Notes: generated from the letters alone by a model not told the origin. DNA of 64,000 nucleotides from Nitzschia sp. pyKryTriq1 (GCA_956465555.1 OY101128.1:992001-1056000); one strand, 5' to 3'. Numbered from the stretch's first letter, positions 37,183 through 50,636 are shown. Made by a program: numbers and translations.

Positions 37183-38880
37183 ATGGGAAAAGTAAACAAG
37201 GACAAGGACGACCGCTCAGCAAGTAGGAACGACATTGAAGACGAAGATAAGGAGAGTGGGAAAGCGTCGATGTTCGAAAGGCTCTTTGCCCCTCATAGTG
37301 TCGGCACGTCGGTGTCGTCGGAAAGTGACGATGACGACCACAGTCTAGGGTCGCAATCCAATCAATCTACTATATCAGGCTCATCGGAAGAGAGTGGTGA
37401 AAGCTCAGTTAGCTCGGTAGATAGTATTCAGCGTTTCGATCGAGAGCTACGGGCAAAACATCGGGCTGCATGCAAGAATATGACGGTCAGTGACGATTCA
37501 AGGACAAGCTTTTATTCAAGTCGGAGCCGTGCGTGGAATGTCATTTTTTTGCTCACTTTGCATTTTATTATTACTATTATCTCTTTACTAGAGCGGAAAA
37601 TACAGCAAAGCAATCAAGACCTTTGAAGGGATTTTGGCGGACTTGCTGGACCGTTTCGGGGAGGAAAATCATCGAGTGGGAGCCGCCCTCCACAACGTGG
37701 CAGTTGCGAATCTTCGAGCAGGGCAACTGAGCGACGCATGCGATGCGATTGAAGAGGCGATCCGAATTCGACAGCTGACTTTGGGTGAAAAGCATTCGAA
37801 GGTTGCGGTACGTGAGAATTGATACTGCTCTCTGTAATCAAACGGATTGGACGATGCCCGCTGACCTTTTCTTCTACCTTTTGGATACAATACAGGACTC
37901 TATGGTGGAGCACGGAATCATTTTGCTATCGATGAAGAACTACGACGAGTCGCTGAAAGTTTTCAAACAAGCACTGCGGTTACGTGAAAAAGAAGCAAAA
38001 CTAGCGAGAACCAGTGAGGCGACTCGAGAGGCAAAACTTAAGATTGCCAAGATTCGACACAACATTGGATGCGTCAACTTCGAAGTCGGCAACCTAGATG
38101 CCGCCGATGAGGCGTACACCGAAGCGATCGAGGCGCAAAGATCTGCGTTTGGCACATGGACAACACCGTTCATGCTCATGACGGATACTACAAAGCCTGG
38201 GTTTCTGACAATGGCGTCCACCATGTGCAACAAGGGTTATATCGCACTGGAACAAGCTCGATTCACTGACGCAATAAAAATCTTTTTTGATTCGCTAAAG
38301 GTAAGTCCGGCCCCAATGCGGATCGTCTTGGAATCGGGGATTCAAAGCCACTCACTGTTTCCTCATTTTGTTGCTTTAGATTCAGAAAAATCTTCTAGAA
38401 GCAAACAACAAGTTGATTCTTAGCACGCTCGAAAACATTGGTTTCTGCTACTTGATGCTACACGAGCTCGAAAAGGCGTCACAGATCTACAAAGAGCTTG
38501 TGGAGCTTCAGCAGGAATCGTACGGAGAGCAGGCACAGCGAGGGTGGGCTACCTCATTGAGAAAATTGATTTATTGCCAGATTCGACTGTACGAGTTTGA
38601 ACCTGCATTCGACAATCTTCGCCTCCTGGAAGACTACCTGAGCACGAGAGCACAAAAGACAAAAACTACCGAGGGAGATCTCGAGAAAACACATGAGTTG
38701 ATGAAAGCGGTCAATTATCAGATATTCAAGTTTCCTACCATTGCTGAGTATACAACACGTGCAGTTGGAGCTTGTGGTATTTGTGCAGACGACCGAGACG
38801 GGATCGATGTGGACCCGTGGTTTCCCAAGAAGCCGGCCAATGGAAGCAAAATGTCTGGTCATAGAATGACGTACGCATAA
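37183..38880 (+). CDS. TPR protein (kinesin-light-chain-like repeats), four exons
   Basis: Exons 37183-37485, 37592-37807, 37896-38300 and 38380-38880, all phase 0, giving 474 aa. Donors GTCAGT, GTACGT and GTAAGT; acceptors end TAG or CAG. Residues 1-100 are acidic and Ser-rich. From exon 2 on there are TPR units: YSKAIKTFEGILADLLDRFG, VGAALHNVAVANLRAGQLSD, VEHGIILLSMKNYDESLKVF, IRHNIGCVNFEVGNLDAADE, MCNKGYIALEQARFTDAIKI, LENIGFCYLMLHELEKASQI. The forty-odd-residue period and small-residue positions are those of kinesin-light-chain-type TPRs common in diatoms. The C-terminus has a CGICADD segment. No enzyme domain. Probably a protein-binding scaffold. Confidence 0.8.
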
Positions 38881-38975
38881 ATATTGCTCTCTTAAGTAGA
38901 AAACAAATGATCACTATAAGCCAGCCATTGATGTATCCACTTCTCTCACTCACTCGCTCACTCGCTCAGTCTCTA

Positions 38976-39365
38976 CTAGTCTACTCCCTTTCTTTTTTTA
39001 GAGAGCGGTCCCTGGTCGCGCCCAAGAAACGCGGGACCTTGCAAAAGAGTGTAGATAACGCTAGCTTGCTGTTCAGGAGTCTTCATGTACTTGTCCTTAT
39101 CGACCCGCGACAATACCAGTGGCCATACCGAGAGTGGTAGTTTCAGGAACGATGTAGTATACTCGCCGCTATCCAGCACACAGGTCTTGCCTCCGCATCG
39201 GTTCACTGCTAGCTGGTGTGTCAATTTCTTCGGAAGGATGGCCGCCAAGGAATCCAATTTCTGAAGCGTTTCAATCATCTTTGCAGGAGTATCAGAGAAG
39301 AGTAGATCAAGTATCATTTCACCATTGTTGCTCTCTTGTTTGAGCACAGTGGGTTGAGAAGTCAT
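38976..39365 (-). CDS. Small protein of unknown family
   Basis: Protein of 129 aa from the ATG at 39365 (MTSQPTVLKQES). Features: MILDLLFSDTPAKMIETLQKLDSLA at residues 18-42, a central VNRCGGKTCVLDSGEYTTSF, LPLSVWPLVLSRV and SVIYTLLQGPAFLGRD. The pattern L-P-L-S-x-W-P and Y-x-L-L-Q-G-P-A looks like a conserved C-terminal module seen in uncharacterised diatom proteins, but I cannot name a family. No signal or membrane segment. It lies 95 bp from the TPR gene, tail to tail. Start and end are uncertain. Confidence 0.5.
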   Translation of the reverse strand: MTSQPTVLKQESNNGEMILDLLFSDTPAKMIETLQKLDSLAAILPKKLTHQLAVNRCGGKTCVLDSGEYTTSFLKLPLSVWPLVLSRVDKDKYMKTPEQQASVIYTLLQGPAFLGRDQGPLSKKRKGVD

Positions 39366-39978
39366 GGTATTTTTCGAAGTTTGAAATATTCTCGGAACCA
39401 AATTGAATGATGCTGTGAGACTGGAATTTATATTCGTTGGATTGTGGCCTCAAGATAAAATACCTATGAGCAATCACACTTTCTCCCATCGTAGTAGGGA
39501 TCCACGCTTCTTTGGTGGTAGGGAGTATCTTTTGATGCACGACTCGGTGAAGACCCTGACGAGCAAAGGCCCGCGGGCCTTTGCGTGTGCCAGAGAACCA
39601 TACCCAACGGCGTGTGCGTTGGGTGCGATAGATAATGTGCGGTATCATATCTTTCTCAATTTTCATTCGTGGGACGACTGAAAGTTTGGTTCAAGTTGGT
39701 CAAAGCAAAAAAGCGCGCGCCGGGTCCCATCAGCATACGTCATTCAGTTGGGGTCGTCAGTCGCTTCATTCGTCAAATGCAAATGTGATGAGAGGCAAGA
39801 AACCAGAAACACCGCACGACAACTACGTGTCGCAACATCATCAGCGAGATAGCATCATCAGTCAGCTTTCTCATCATATGTATGACAAACGACGTCTCTC
39901 AACGACAACAGATCCACAATCCTTCGATCGATCAATCAATATTTTATCAATCGTTTCTAGTCCAACCCAAATATCATC
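39366..39978. other. Intergenic region with palindrome and hairpin
   Basis: No gene supported. The strongest element is a perfect 22-bp palindrome at 39563-39584 (arms GCAAAGGC around CCGCGG) followed by a 7-bp inverted repeat at 39602-39624 (ACCCAAC / GTTGGGT, 9-bp loop). Such structures may be a small RNA or a protein-binding site. Confidence 0.5.
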
Positions 39979-40880
39979 ATGAAGCTTTCCAGTGCTGTTC
40001 TTCTCGTTGCCTCGTTTGCGGGAACATCTGCCTTTGCCCCACGGGCTGCTTTCACCGCCAAGACCCAAGGTGAGAACCATCCTCATTCAAAATATAAAAC
40101 GGCGAACCTTGTGCGTTCTTGTCGTGAATCTCACCCATCTTGCTTGCTTACTCGCTAGTTTCCTTGTCCATGGCGGAAGAGAAGGTTCCATTCTTTGCTT
40201 CTGGTGATGCTCCTGGCGCAACAAAGAAGGAAACCAAATCTATAGATGAAGAAGTGGAAGAGCTCACGTCTGCAGAAGTGACGAAAATGAAAAGAGCATC
40301 GAACTTGAGAAACTCAAATGGTGTGGACTATGCTCCATGGATGAATATCAGCGCGGAAGACGAAAACAAGATTCGCCAGGTCATGAAAGAGAAGGCAGAA
40401 GCTCGACGCAAGCGCCAAGACCAAGAGAAGCAAGTGAGCGGAGCCCTTCTCATGGATAGTCAAGCACAAGAATTGAGCGGGGGTGGTTTGCGGTCGAAGA
40501 TTATCAACGGTGAAGTAGAATTGGAATGGGCTACCAGTTCGGAGGCCAACACCAAGGGATTCTTGGTCAAGCGTCGCCCCGCGCGAACGGAAGAATTTGA
40601 AGTCATCGCTTCCTACGAAGACTGGGGTCCCCTGGCATCCAAGGGGCCAGAAGGCGGAGCCTACCGATACCTGGACACGACGGTAACACCTGGTGGTTGG
40701 GTCTACCGAGTCACGGAATGCGAAAAGAGTGGAATGGAGAACGATATTTGCCAGACGCTTGTCGACGTGCAAACGGAAGAAGAACAAAGAGGCGCCGTGA
40801 TTGCTGCTGTGTCCATTGCGGCTCTTGGAGTAGCGGCCGTTGTTGCTGGAATCGTCCTTGATCCAGTCGGCGGTTATTAG
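39979..40880 (+). CDS. Plastid-targeted membrane protein with FN3-like domain
   Basis: Two exons, 39979-40069 and 40159-40880 (donor GTGAGA, acceptor CTAG, phase 1), 270 aa. The start is MKLSSAVLLVASFAGTSA followed by FAPRAAF, the diatom bipartite plastid signal with ASAFAP-type cleavage before Phe19. The mature N-terminal half is polar with an NNR-like coiled region (EDENKIRQVMKEKAEARRKR). Residues about 125-225 look like an FN3-type beta sandwich: GEVELEWATSSEANTKGFLV, KRRPARTEEFEVIASYEDW, GGAYRYLDTTVTPGGWVYRV and CQTLVDV. The W-x-T-S-E-x-N-x-x-F pattern is typical of such domains. A C-terminal membrane segment (GAVIAAVSIAALGVAAVVAGIVL) follows. So it may be anchored in the thylakoid or envelope membrane. 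Function unknown. Confidence 0.8.
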
Positions 40881-41167
40881 ATTGGGAGTATCTATGGAAT
40901 ACATCATACAATTGATATAGGTAAACAGTATATATCTTTTTACGAATAGGCAAGACCAAAATATATCCTTGGGAGATTATATTTGGGCGACAAACGACTA
41001 GCGATAGAGATGTAGTACATTCAATAGCAAACCGCCCCGTCCCTGCTGGTAAAAGGAAATTTTAAACATGATGTAATCTATCCTCCAGCACTAAATCTAT
41101 GCCTCGCGAGAATTAATCTAGACTTGTTCCTGGAAAATCAAAAACAACATTTTTTACGTTGCTTTTC
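40881..41167. other. Intergenic, convergent 3' region
   Basis: AT-rich spacer between convergent genes; no gene seen. Confidence 0.4.
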
Positions 41168-43390
<2,223 letters not shown>

Positions 43391-45193
43391 CTATTTTCTT
43401 GTGCCTTTCAAGAGTCGCCTTGCAATGCCAGCGGCAAAAAGGAGCGCTGTCAGCAATCGAAAAAGCCAGGGTATCAGATGTCCATCCCAGGTATGTGGCA
43501 GTTCCTCATAAGGTGGTAATTTGAAATTATCATCATGATCATCATTCGGAATCCGCAGCAGCATATCCAAAGGCTGTTCGACCTGCAACATGGTTTCACC
43601 TAGCGCGTTCTTGACATGGACCGTCGCTACACGTGTTTGCCAATCCACTTGGAGCACGCCATAGTTCAATCCAATGTAATAGGTGTCGTTTCGAAATCGA
43701 TGCTGGTGAAAGTTTTCCAACAGTGGTCGACATAGGCGACCATACAATTTCGGCTCTCCGCAGTGATGAGTCAATCCACTGCTCGTGACTTCCAAGTACC
43801 CCTCGTGACCAGAAATCTCCCCATGATGGACATCGCCACTCCAAAAGATGACTGGACCAACATGTGCCGACGACGACGACGATGATGATGATGATGACGC
43901 TGATGACGCTAATGGTGTTGTTGTTGTAGCCCTTGAATAGTGCTGCTGTAAAAGATTCCATAACCGTTCCTGCTCTTTGGGAAATTGCCCCCATGACTCC
44001 ATGGCCGGATTGGTCGTCCAGATCTGTACGCTGCTAACGATAATGTTGAGATCGGCAGTACTCGACATCAACTCATTTTGCAACCACTGCCACTGTTCTT
44101 CTCCCAATATATTCGCCTTTTCACATCCTTCCATGCCCCACCATTTCGCATACTTCCAAAGATTCAAACCTGCCGTCGCCCATCGAGTCGCACAGGCTAT
44201 GGCATTCCCCATGGGTAGTTTGTGGGCAACGGACGGGATGCAATGATCGTCTCGGAATGACCGAGTATCCAATAAAATCAACTTGATATGACCCTTCCCA
44301 GTTATCGATGATGATGATGATGATTCTTCTTCTTCTTCATCGTCGTCGTCGTCGTCGTCGTCTTGTACTATTGCTTTTTCATAAATCTCAATCGAGTGAT
44401 ACATTCCCTCATGGTCGTGCGGTCGATATCCCAAAAAGTTCCAAAAGACCTCCTGACGTTCTTTTTTGTTGGGCATGTACTTTCCAAAATCATTTCCACC
44501 AAAATCGTGATCATCCACCGTACCATAAATTGGAATATTATTATTATTATTATCTTTTTCCAATAATAATTGGGTGTAACCAATGGTCGCATTGGTTTTC
44601 ATTTCGTCCAAGGCTTGTTGAATTTCGAAAGGTGAGGCGGGACCGTAGCGCTTTTTACCAGTTGTAGGATCGCGATGCCCCGGATAGATGGAATCTCCCG
44701 TCCACACAAACGCATCAAGAACTTGTTGTTGTTGTTGTTGTTTTTGTTTATGAATACTACTATCATCATCATGAACATCATCATCATCATCATCTTGTTC
44801 AGTTGTTTTTGTTTGAGCGATGATTCGCTCCCAGATCGAAGGTACCGTCGCTTTTCGATTCTTGTGACATGAGCCAAAGGCGATGCGGGTAGTCGATGAT
44901 GAATGATGCTGGTGGTGGTGGTGGTGATGATGATGGTTTTTGGGCGGTGGTGGTGGTGGTTTTTCTTCTTCTTCTCGTTCTGCACCGGCATCACCGGCAT
45001 CAGCAGCAGCAGAAGCAGCAGAAGCAACGCCCGCGAATAAAAGTAGCACCAGTACTAAGAAACTGATGTGATGGCGATGCTGATGATGATAATGTTTCTT
45101 CTTCTTCTTCTTCTTCCACGCCACTGGCGTTCGACACAACGATGGCGACGATGGCGACGACGACGAAGACGACGACGAAAACGACTGGATCAT
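43391..45193 (-). CDS. phoD: PhoD-type alkaline phosphatase/phosphodiesterase
   Basis: Single-exon 600-aa protein. Residues 43-63 form a hydrophobic core (HISFLVLVLLLFAGVASA) of a signal peptide or anchor. Then low-complexity Pro/His/Asp runs. PhoD-family metallophosphatase motifs are intact: RIAFGSCHK (about 103-111), VWTGDSIYPGH (about 163-173), TVDDHDFGGNDFG (about 225-237), LILLDTRSFRDD, WLQNEL...NIIVSSVQI and FWSGDVHHGEISG. These are the Ca/Fe site residues of PhoD-like enzymes. The C-terminus has a hydrophobic segment (PWLFRLLTALLFAAGIA) followed by RRLLKGTRK, so the enzyme may be membrane-anchored. Diatom PhoD proteins release phosphate from organic esters, often under phosphate limitation; regulation is not visible here. 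Confidence 0.9.
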   Translation of the reverse strand: MIQSFSSSSSSSSPSSPSLCRTPVAWKKKKKKKHYHHQHRHHISFLVLVLLLFAGVASAASAAADAGDAGAEREEEEKPPPPPPKNHHHHHHHHQHHSSSTTRIAFGSCHKNRKATVPSIWERIIAQTKTTEQDDDDDDVHDDDSSIHKQKQQQQQQVLDAFVWTGDSIYPGHRDPTTGKKRYGPASPFEIQQALDEMKTNATIGYTQLLLEKDNNNNNIPIYGTVDDHDFGGNDFGKYMPNKKERQEVFWNFLGYRPHDHEGMYHSIEIYEKAIVQDDDDDDDDEEEEESSSSSSITGKGHIKLILLDTRSFRDDHCIPSVAHKLPMGNAIACATRWATAGLNLWKYAKWWGMEGCEKANILGEEQWQWLQNELMSSTADLNIIVSSVQIWTTNPAMESWGQFPKEQERLWNLLQQHYSRATTTTPLASSASSSSSSSSSSAHVGPVIFWSGDVHHGEISGHEGYLEVTSSGLTHHCGEPKLYGRLCRPLLENFHQHRFRNDTYYIGLNYGVLQVDWQTRVATVHVKNALGETMLQVEQPLDMLLRIPNDDHDDNFKLPPYEELPHTWDGHLIPWLFRLLTALLFAAGIARRLLKGTRK

Positions 45194-46164
45194 TCTCTAG
45201 TAGTAGGTACTACTGTATATGCTGTATAGAAAGGCGTGTAGCAGTCTAGACGAGGGAGAAAACTGTGTACCGTATTAGGTGGTGTCTCTCTCTCTCTCTC
45301 TCTCTCTCTACTCTAGAGTATAGAGAGCTAATAGTATTATTAGTAGAGAGAGATTTTGATGGTGAAAACGGGAGAGGCCGGAGAGAGAAACGATGACGAG
45401 GGCGACATTGAGGCGAGAAGTTCTGAAAGTATTATTTTATTCGGGTACGGCGTACCTGGTACAGCAGGTACATACGTAAAGATTGATTGCTTCCTCAGCA
45501 TTCGGACTGATCAAATCAAACTCAAAATCGACACAAACGACCGCTTCTGCATGCCAATGCCGTTACTGCAACGTCTTCTTGTGCCCTTTCTTGCTCTTTG
45601 ATTGGTTCATAAGTGAGCACGCTCTTGCTTCTTGTGCGCGTGGTTGTATCATGTGCATTGGCAATCTCAACGGCCGGCTCGGAAAGAAATAATGTACAGT
45701 AGTTGTGGTACTGTAGTCTACTGCTAACGTGCACCCCATTTCTATCGTGGTGTCTGCTTCATTCTCGCTCAAAAGGATGAGACGCATGCCGAATGGAACT
45801 TACTTATTGGAACTCCGCGTGTTGGTTCTTTGGGTTTTTAGTGCCCATGTTTGCGGTCTTCTCCCTCCGATCTAACCTTACATGTGCCATGTGCCATTAT
45901 CCCGAACAAGAAACGAAACATGCTCATCTTTCCCGCCCATCATCAATCATCATCATCATTCAATCGTCACCATTTTCGACTCTACCGGTTCTCCGCGTGA
46001 TTTTTCGAGCCATCCATCAGCAGGCTCCGAAAGATCACCACAAGAACGTATAATATATTCGTTTCATAATTCTTGGTGGAGCGATCTCGGATCGCATCAC
46101 ATCATTCTCCAGAGTACAAGTAGTTTGTAGACTTCATCACTCCCACATCGAGGAGTACAAAACA
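45194..46164. other. Intergenic, divergent promoter region with (CT)n
   Basis: Holds a (CT)13 microsatellite at about 45284-45309 immediately followed by a TCTAGAGTATAGAGAG element. No gene supported over about 970 bp, which separates PhoD (minus) and the Na+/H+ exchanger (plus). Confidence 0.5.
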
Positions 46165-48229
46165 ATGACGTCGTCTGCGACTGATACGTCGTCTGGTGGG
46201 GACAGCAATACCGTGTCCCTGTATTTCCTCTTCTTTGCTTCCATCCTCGCCACGGTACTGCTCCTGTCCAAGTCGTTGCACTCGAGACCGAGGATTAATG
46301 CCATTCTCTCAGAGCCCGCAATGGTTCTGCTGGTTGGAATGTTTGTCAGCTTTCTCGTCAGTACCTTCTTCCTGATCGAAGAGAAGATCGAGGGTGTTCA
46401 GGAAGGGGACGACGATCAATGGACAGTACAAAACAATGAGGGAGCTCTGACGCAAACCATCTTGTCCTTTCCCAACAAAGTCTTCTTCATGGCTCTGCTT
46501 CCACCTATTCTCTTCAATTCGGGTTACCAACTGCAGCGTGAGCTTTTCTACAGGCACATCAAACCCATTGCATTGTTTGCAGCCTTGGGGACTACCATCT
46601 CGGGAATAGTTACTGGCTCCACGTTGTACGGGGTGAAAGCACTTGGCTGGTTGGGAGATTTTGACCCAACCTATCTCGAGCTTTTGACATTCGGGGCGCT
46701 CATTGCTGCCACGGATACTGTCAGTGTTCTGGGAGTCCTGCAAGCGAAACGAGTCGACCCGCATCTATTCAGCCTGGTATTCGGAGAAAGTGCGCTCAAC
46801 GACGCTGTTGCCATTGTCATGTTCCGTGCTTTCTCCACAATGTTGAAAGATGGGGTTGGAAGCGAGCTGGCCTTGGGGGAGAGCATTGGTGCTATCCTCC
46901 TAGACTTGTTGTATCAAGCTGTGGGATCCCCTGTCCTGGGCATCGTCTTTGCCTTTTTCATTGCGTTGCTTTTCAAACATGTGGATCTCAGAGAAACGAA
47001 AATGTTGGAACTCAGTCTGTTCATTCTTCTCATGTACTTCCCGTTCGTCTTGGCCGAAGAAGTACATTTGAGTGGCATTGTAGCCATCTTCTTTGCTGGT
47101 CTATCCGCCAGACGATACATTGAGCCAAACGTTTCTGACGATACCAAGCGAAATGCGGAAGCCATCTTCCACCTGATTGCCTACTTGGCAGAGACATGTA
47201 TCTTTTTGGAACTCGGCTTGAGTACCTTTGGCCTTTCGGGAAGTTTCCGATGGGAATTTATTGTCTTTGCATTTCTGGCGGCTCTCTTGGGCCGCGCGAT
47301 GAGTGTCTATCCCATCAGCTTCATTTTCAACATGTCACTGGCAGAAACGGTCAAGCAGAATCCCCTGATGGAAGAACAACATCAACAAGACAACGATGAT
47401 AACATGTCGACGGGTAGCTGGTCGAGTGGTTATTCAAGCGGTTCATCGCGTTCCTCCGGTCAACGACGAAGAATGATTCCGGAGAAACGAATGGATAAGA
47501 AGATCCCAGTCTCTTTTATGCATGTTTTATGGCTCGCTGGTCTACGTGGTGCTGTTGCTTACTCGTGTGCAAGAGATTTTCCAAACTTGTATGGCAACAA
47601 TGATGAATTTACGGCGTGCACTATGGTGATTGTGTTTGTTACCATTGTAATCATGGGAGGATGCGTGGAGCCTCTTTTGGACAAGATGCAAATCACAATG
47701 AATGTGGACGAAAAAGAGTACATGACGGCATGGCGACGCCGCCGAAGGTTAAAAGGCTTCTATCATGACTTTGGTAAGTACAAAAATATCTATGAATCGT
47801 TCTACCGATTCAATGCTCAGCCGCGATGATGAAACTTTATCAGATGACTCACTCACTCACACCACTTGCTTCATTATTTCTCTCCTTCTTTTTTTCCTTT
47901 TTGCAGAATACAAGTACATGTACAAGAAGGCAGTGCGGATACCTACTTCTCAACACGAACTCACTGAATTAGAAGCAATTCAACTAACAGGGCTGGATGA
48001 CCACAGACACCACATGCCGCCTGAGATTCAACTCCTGCAAGTGGTCAATGCTCAACGCGAGCTGGCCGATCTGATGAGAGGCGATTCAGACCCCATGCCC
48101 GATGACTTGCCACCCATGGATATGCTCCATGCGATTCATGCTGAACACTCCAGGGCTCCCAGTGGTGTGAGTGTGGTTATTATCGAAAGTTCCAAAGCTG
48201 CTGCTGATGAAACGAACCGGATTGTGTGA
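46165..48229 (+). CDS. Na+/H+ exchanger (CPA1/NHE family)
   Basis: Two exons, 46165-47773 and 47907-48229 (donor GTAAGT, acceptor TTGCAG, phase 1), 643 aa. About 12 membrane segments in the first 500 residues. Family blocks: FFMALLPPILFNSGYQLQ (amiloride-binding-region equivalent), GALIAATDTVSVLGV, FGESALNDAVAIVMFRAF (the D/E-N-D transport centre), FLELGLSTFG, AGLRGAVAYS and IMGGCVEPLL. The C-terminus is cytosolic with a YKYMYKKAV start in exon 2. The order fits eukaryotic intracellular or plasma-membrane NHE proteins that exchange Na+ or K+ for H+. Membrane location and ion selectivity are not decided by the sequence. Confidence 0.92.
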
Positions 48230-48510
48230 TCTTTGTTGCTCGAAAAATAATAATATGAATGCTTTTGTGATTTATTTTGGCCGGTCTCACGGAGCGGCAA
48301 GCTATAAAAATAATGTATAAGGGAAGCAATGCCAACATACAAGTTTTGTTGTCTACAGTAACAAATAATATCTATGTATAATGCTGCCTCAATTCAAATA
48401 AGATTCTATAATCTGTAAGTTTGTCGTTGTTTTGTTCAAATTGTCAGGAGTACTGTATGTACTTCGCTTCCGTCTGTACTGTACGAGTAAGTGCGCTACA
48501 CGCTAGCTTC
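48230..48510. other. Intergenic, convergent 3' region
   Basis: Short AT-rich spacer; no gene seen. Confidence 0.4.
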
Positions 48511-50636
48511 TCAGAATTGACGGCGCCGTCTCCATTTTCCTTCGACGACGTTGCACCACCAATCGGCAGGCAAGTCCTCCATTTTTATCTCTTCTTCGAT
48601 TTCCCTCCCGACCAGTCGATAATACAAGTCTGGTGGTCCCATAGACTTTAACTGTTGTAGCACAAAGTTTCCAACTTGGCCATCGCGGGTACACTTTTTG
48701 AATATCACTTCCATTATTTGCTGGCGAGTGCTGCAATCCGGCATTTGGTTTGCACAAACTTTCAGGAAGGTTCCGTACGTGACTTGATCGGGAGACCCAT
48801 AGTTTGAGCTTTCGAGTTCCTTTAATCGTTTGTGCGCAATTTCCATGGCCCGATTTTGCGACATGACGTCCCCGGAAGTGTAGGCACATGCGTTCATGAC
48901 TGCGTTGACTGCGACGACGTTTGGCCGCAGGCTGGTGTTCCCGCCCTCTTAGGCTTGGACCATGGCACGAAACAAATTGTTGGCACGTTCTGCTTTCCCC
49001 GCGTGCTGGCTACGAGCCCAAGCTGCAAGACAAGAAGGGCAATAACGTCAAAGGATTATCACTAGTGAGTAAAGGGATCCACAAACTTCGTTTCTCGAAA
49101 CAAACATTTGATTTGATGATTCGATTCGATTCGATTCCAAAAGACCAGACATTATTATTTCTTACCATTGATGACGGTACAGTAACTGTGGACATCCGGT
49201 CGAACCGCCTCATTTCCCCTCTCGTAGAGGCCCGACATAAAGTCCAAAAGGTCCTGTGCCTTCAGAGCGCCATCTTCTTCTCCACTTTTTGCGTAGGCGT
49301 TGAGGACGGAATTGAAAGAGCGCGTATTGGGTTTGACTTCTTCGCCCGATTCATAAAGATCTTCCATTCGTCGCACAACCTCTTCTGCCCGTGAAGCACT
49401 TTGTAATTCACCACTCTTTGCGTAAGCATCGATAACAGCGTTGAAGCTTACTGTTGTGGGTCTGCAATTCAAATCACCCTCTGCGTAGGCCTGCATCATT
49501 CTCTCGAGTACTTCTGCAGCGCGCTGGGCAGAACCTTCCTCACCACTATTGGCCAAAGCTGTAATCAATGAATTATAATTGAACGTACTCGGTTTGGCCT
49601 CCTCCACCCCAGACATGTAAATAGAATCCATGCGAAGAAAAATTTCTTCGGCTCGATGGGCTGCTCCGGGCATGCCACTTTTCCCGTAAGCCGTGATAGC
49701 CGCGTTGAAGCATCGAGCCGTGGGTGTCACATCGCGATCGCCACTCTGAAATCTGGCAATCATTCGGTCGAGAATTTCTTCTGCTTTTTGCGCAGCTCCC
49801 TCGCCCCCACAGTTCGCATATGCTTCAATAACTGCAGTGTACGTAAATGTGTTGGGCTTGGCTGAGGGATTGATTCCACTGGTATAGAGATTCTCCATCT
49901 TGTTGAGAATTTCCTCTGCTACTTCTCCTGCATCCGATCTCGCGGACCGAGAAACTGCATTGATAACCTTCGTATAGCTCCTGACATCTGGGGAGGACGA
50001 GGAAGCAAAATCTGGTAGCACTTGTAGATCTTCCATGCGACCCAGTAGGCTAATAGCATGGTCGGCAGCATCCATTTCTCCTGAAAATGCCCAGGCGTCA
50101 ATCAAAAAGTTGAACGTCTTTCTGCCAACCTTCATCCCTCGACTGAGTGATGTATTCAAGTCGCTGGCACCTGAATCCAGAAGTTCACTCGAGGTAACTC
50201 GCAACAAATCGGTCGTCCTCTTTCTCAGAAACGCAAGATCGCCCATCGCCTCATTGTTCCGTTTCGGTTTTCTCTTGTGAACATCAGGATGATGATGAGG
50301 ATGATCATCATCATCATCATGATGATGATCATCAGCATCGCTGATCCTTTCGTCTGATTCGGCAGTCGATGAGGACGAGTCAAGTGTTACCGAAAGTCTA
50401 GTACTAGTACTACTACTACTAGCAGTAGCAGTAGCAGTAGCAGTAGCACTTATTGGGCCCTCCCGTCTTCCTCCGACAGTGGTCAGTCTTTGTGGAAAAT
50501 GATGATGCTTTGTTGTTGTTCTACCAGAGGAGGAGAAGGCGGCTGCTTGATAGAACCACAGGAGCAGTGCTGCCAGCAGGGTACTGCGCTGCTGACGATG
50601 ACGACGACGACGATGATGATGATGATGATGATGCAT
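48511..50636 (-). CDS. Plastid PPR protein with in-frame TAA in exon 2
   Basis: Two exons, 50636-49166 and 49022-48511 (donor GTAAGA, acceptor TTGCAG, phase 1). I take the ATG at 50636 (MHHHHHHHRRRRHRQQRS) because the upstream in-frame part has no ATG. The N-terminus has LLAALLLWFYQAAAF, a diatom plastid signal. From about residue 170 there are repeated PPR motifs, for example TFNFLIDAWAFSGEMDAADH, TFTYTAVIEAYANCGGEGAAQKAEEIL, CFNAAITAYGKSGMPGAAHRAEEIF and SFNAVIDAYAKSGELQSASRAEEV, separated by about 35 to 45 residues. They bind organelle RNA. Exon 2 continues the array (AWARSQHAGKAERANNLFRAMVQA), then has TAA at 48951-48949. Beyond it the same frame is open for another 146 codons with an intact PPR-like pattern (NVVAVNAVMNACAYTSGD) to the stop at 48511. 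As written the protein ends after 514 aa; the full reading would be 660. It may be an allele, an assembly error or a true short form. Confidence 0.75.

Noticed and set aside
39563-39624. tRNA candidate
   Set aside because: The arms do not form a cloverleaf and there is no GGTTCGANTCC box.
39319-39666. Minus-strand ORF with IPHIIYRTQRTR
   Set aside because: Recalls the IPKIIHQTW start of a glycosyltransferase but the rest does not fit, and it overlaps the palindromic region and the start of the called gene at 39365.
48952-48980. A mini-intron that would splice out the TAA in the PPR gene
   Set aside because: It would be about 30 bases, far below the 70 to 340 bases of other introns here, and lacks a pyrimidine tract.
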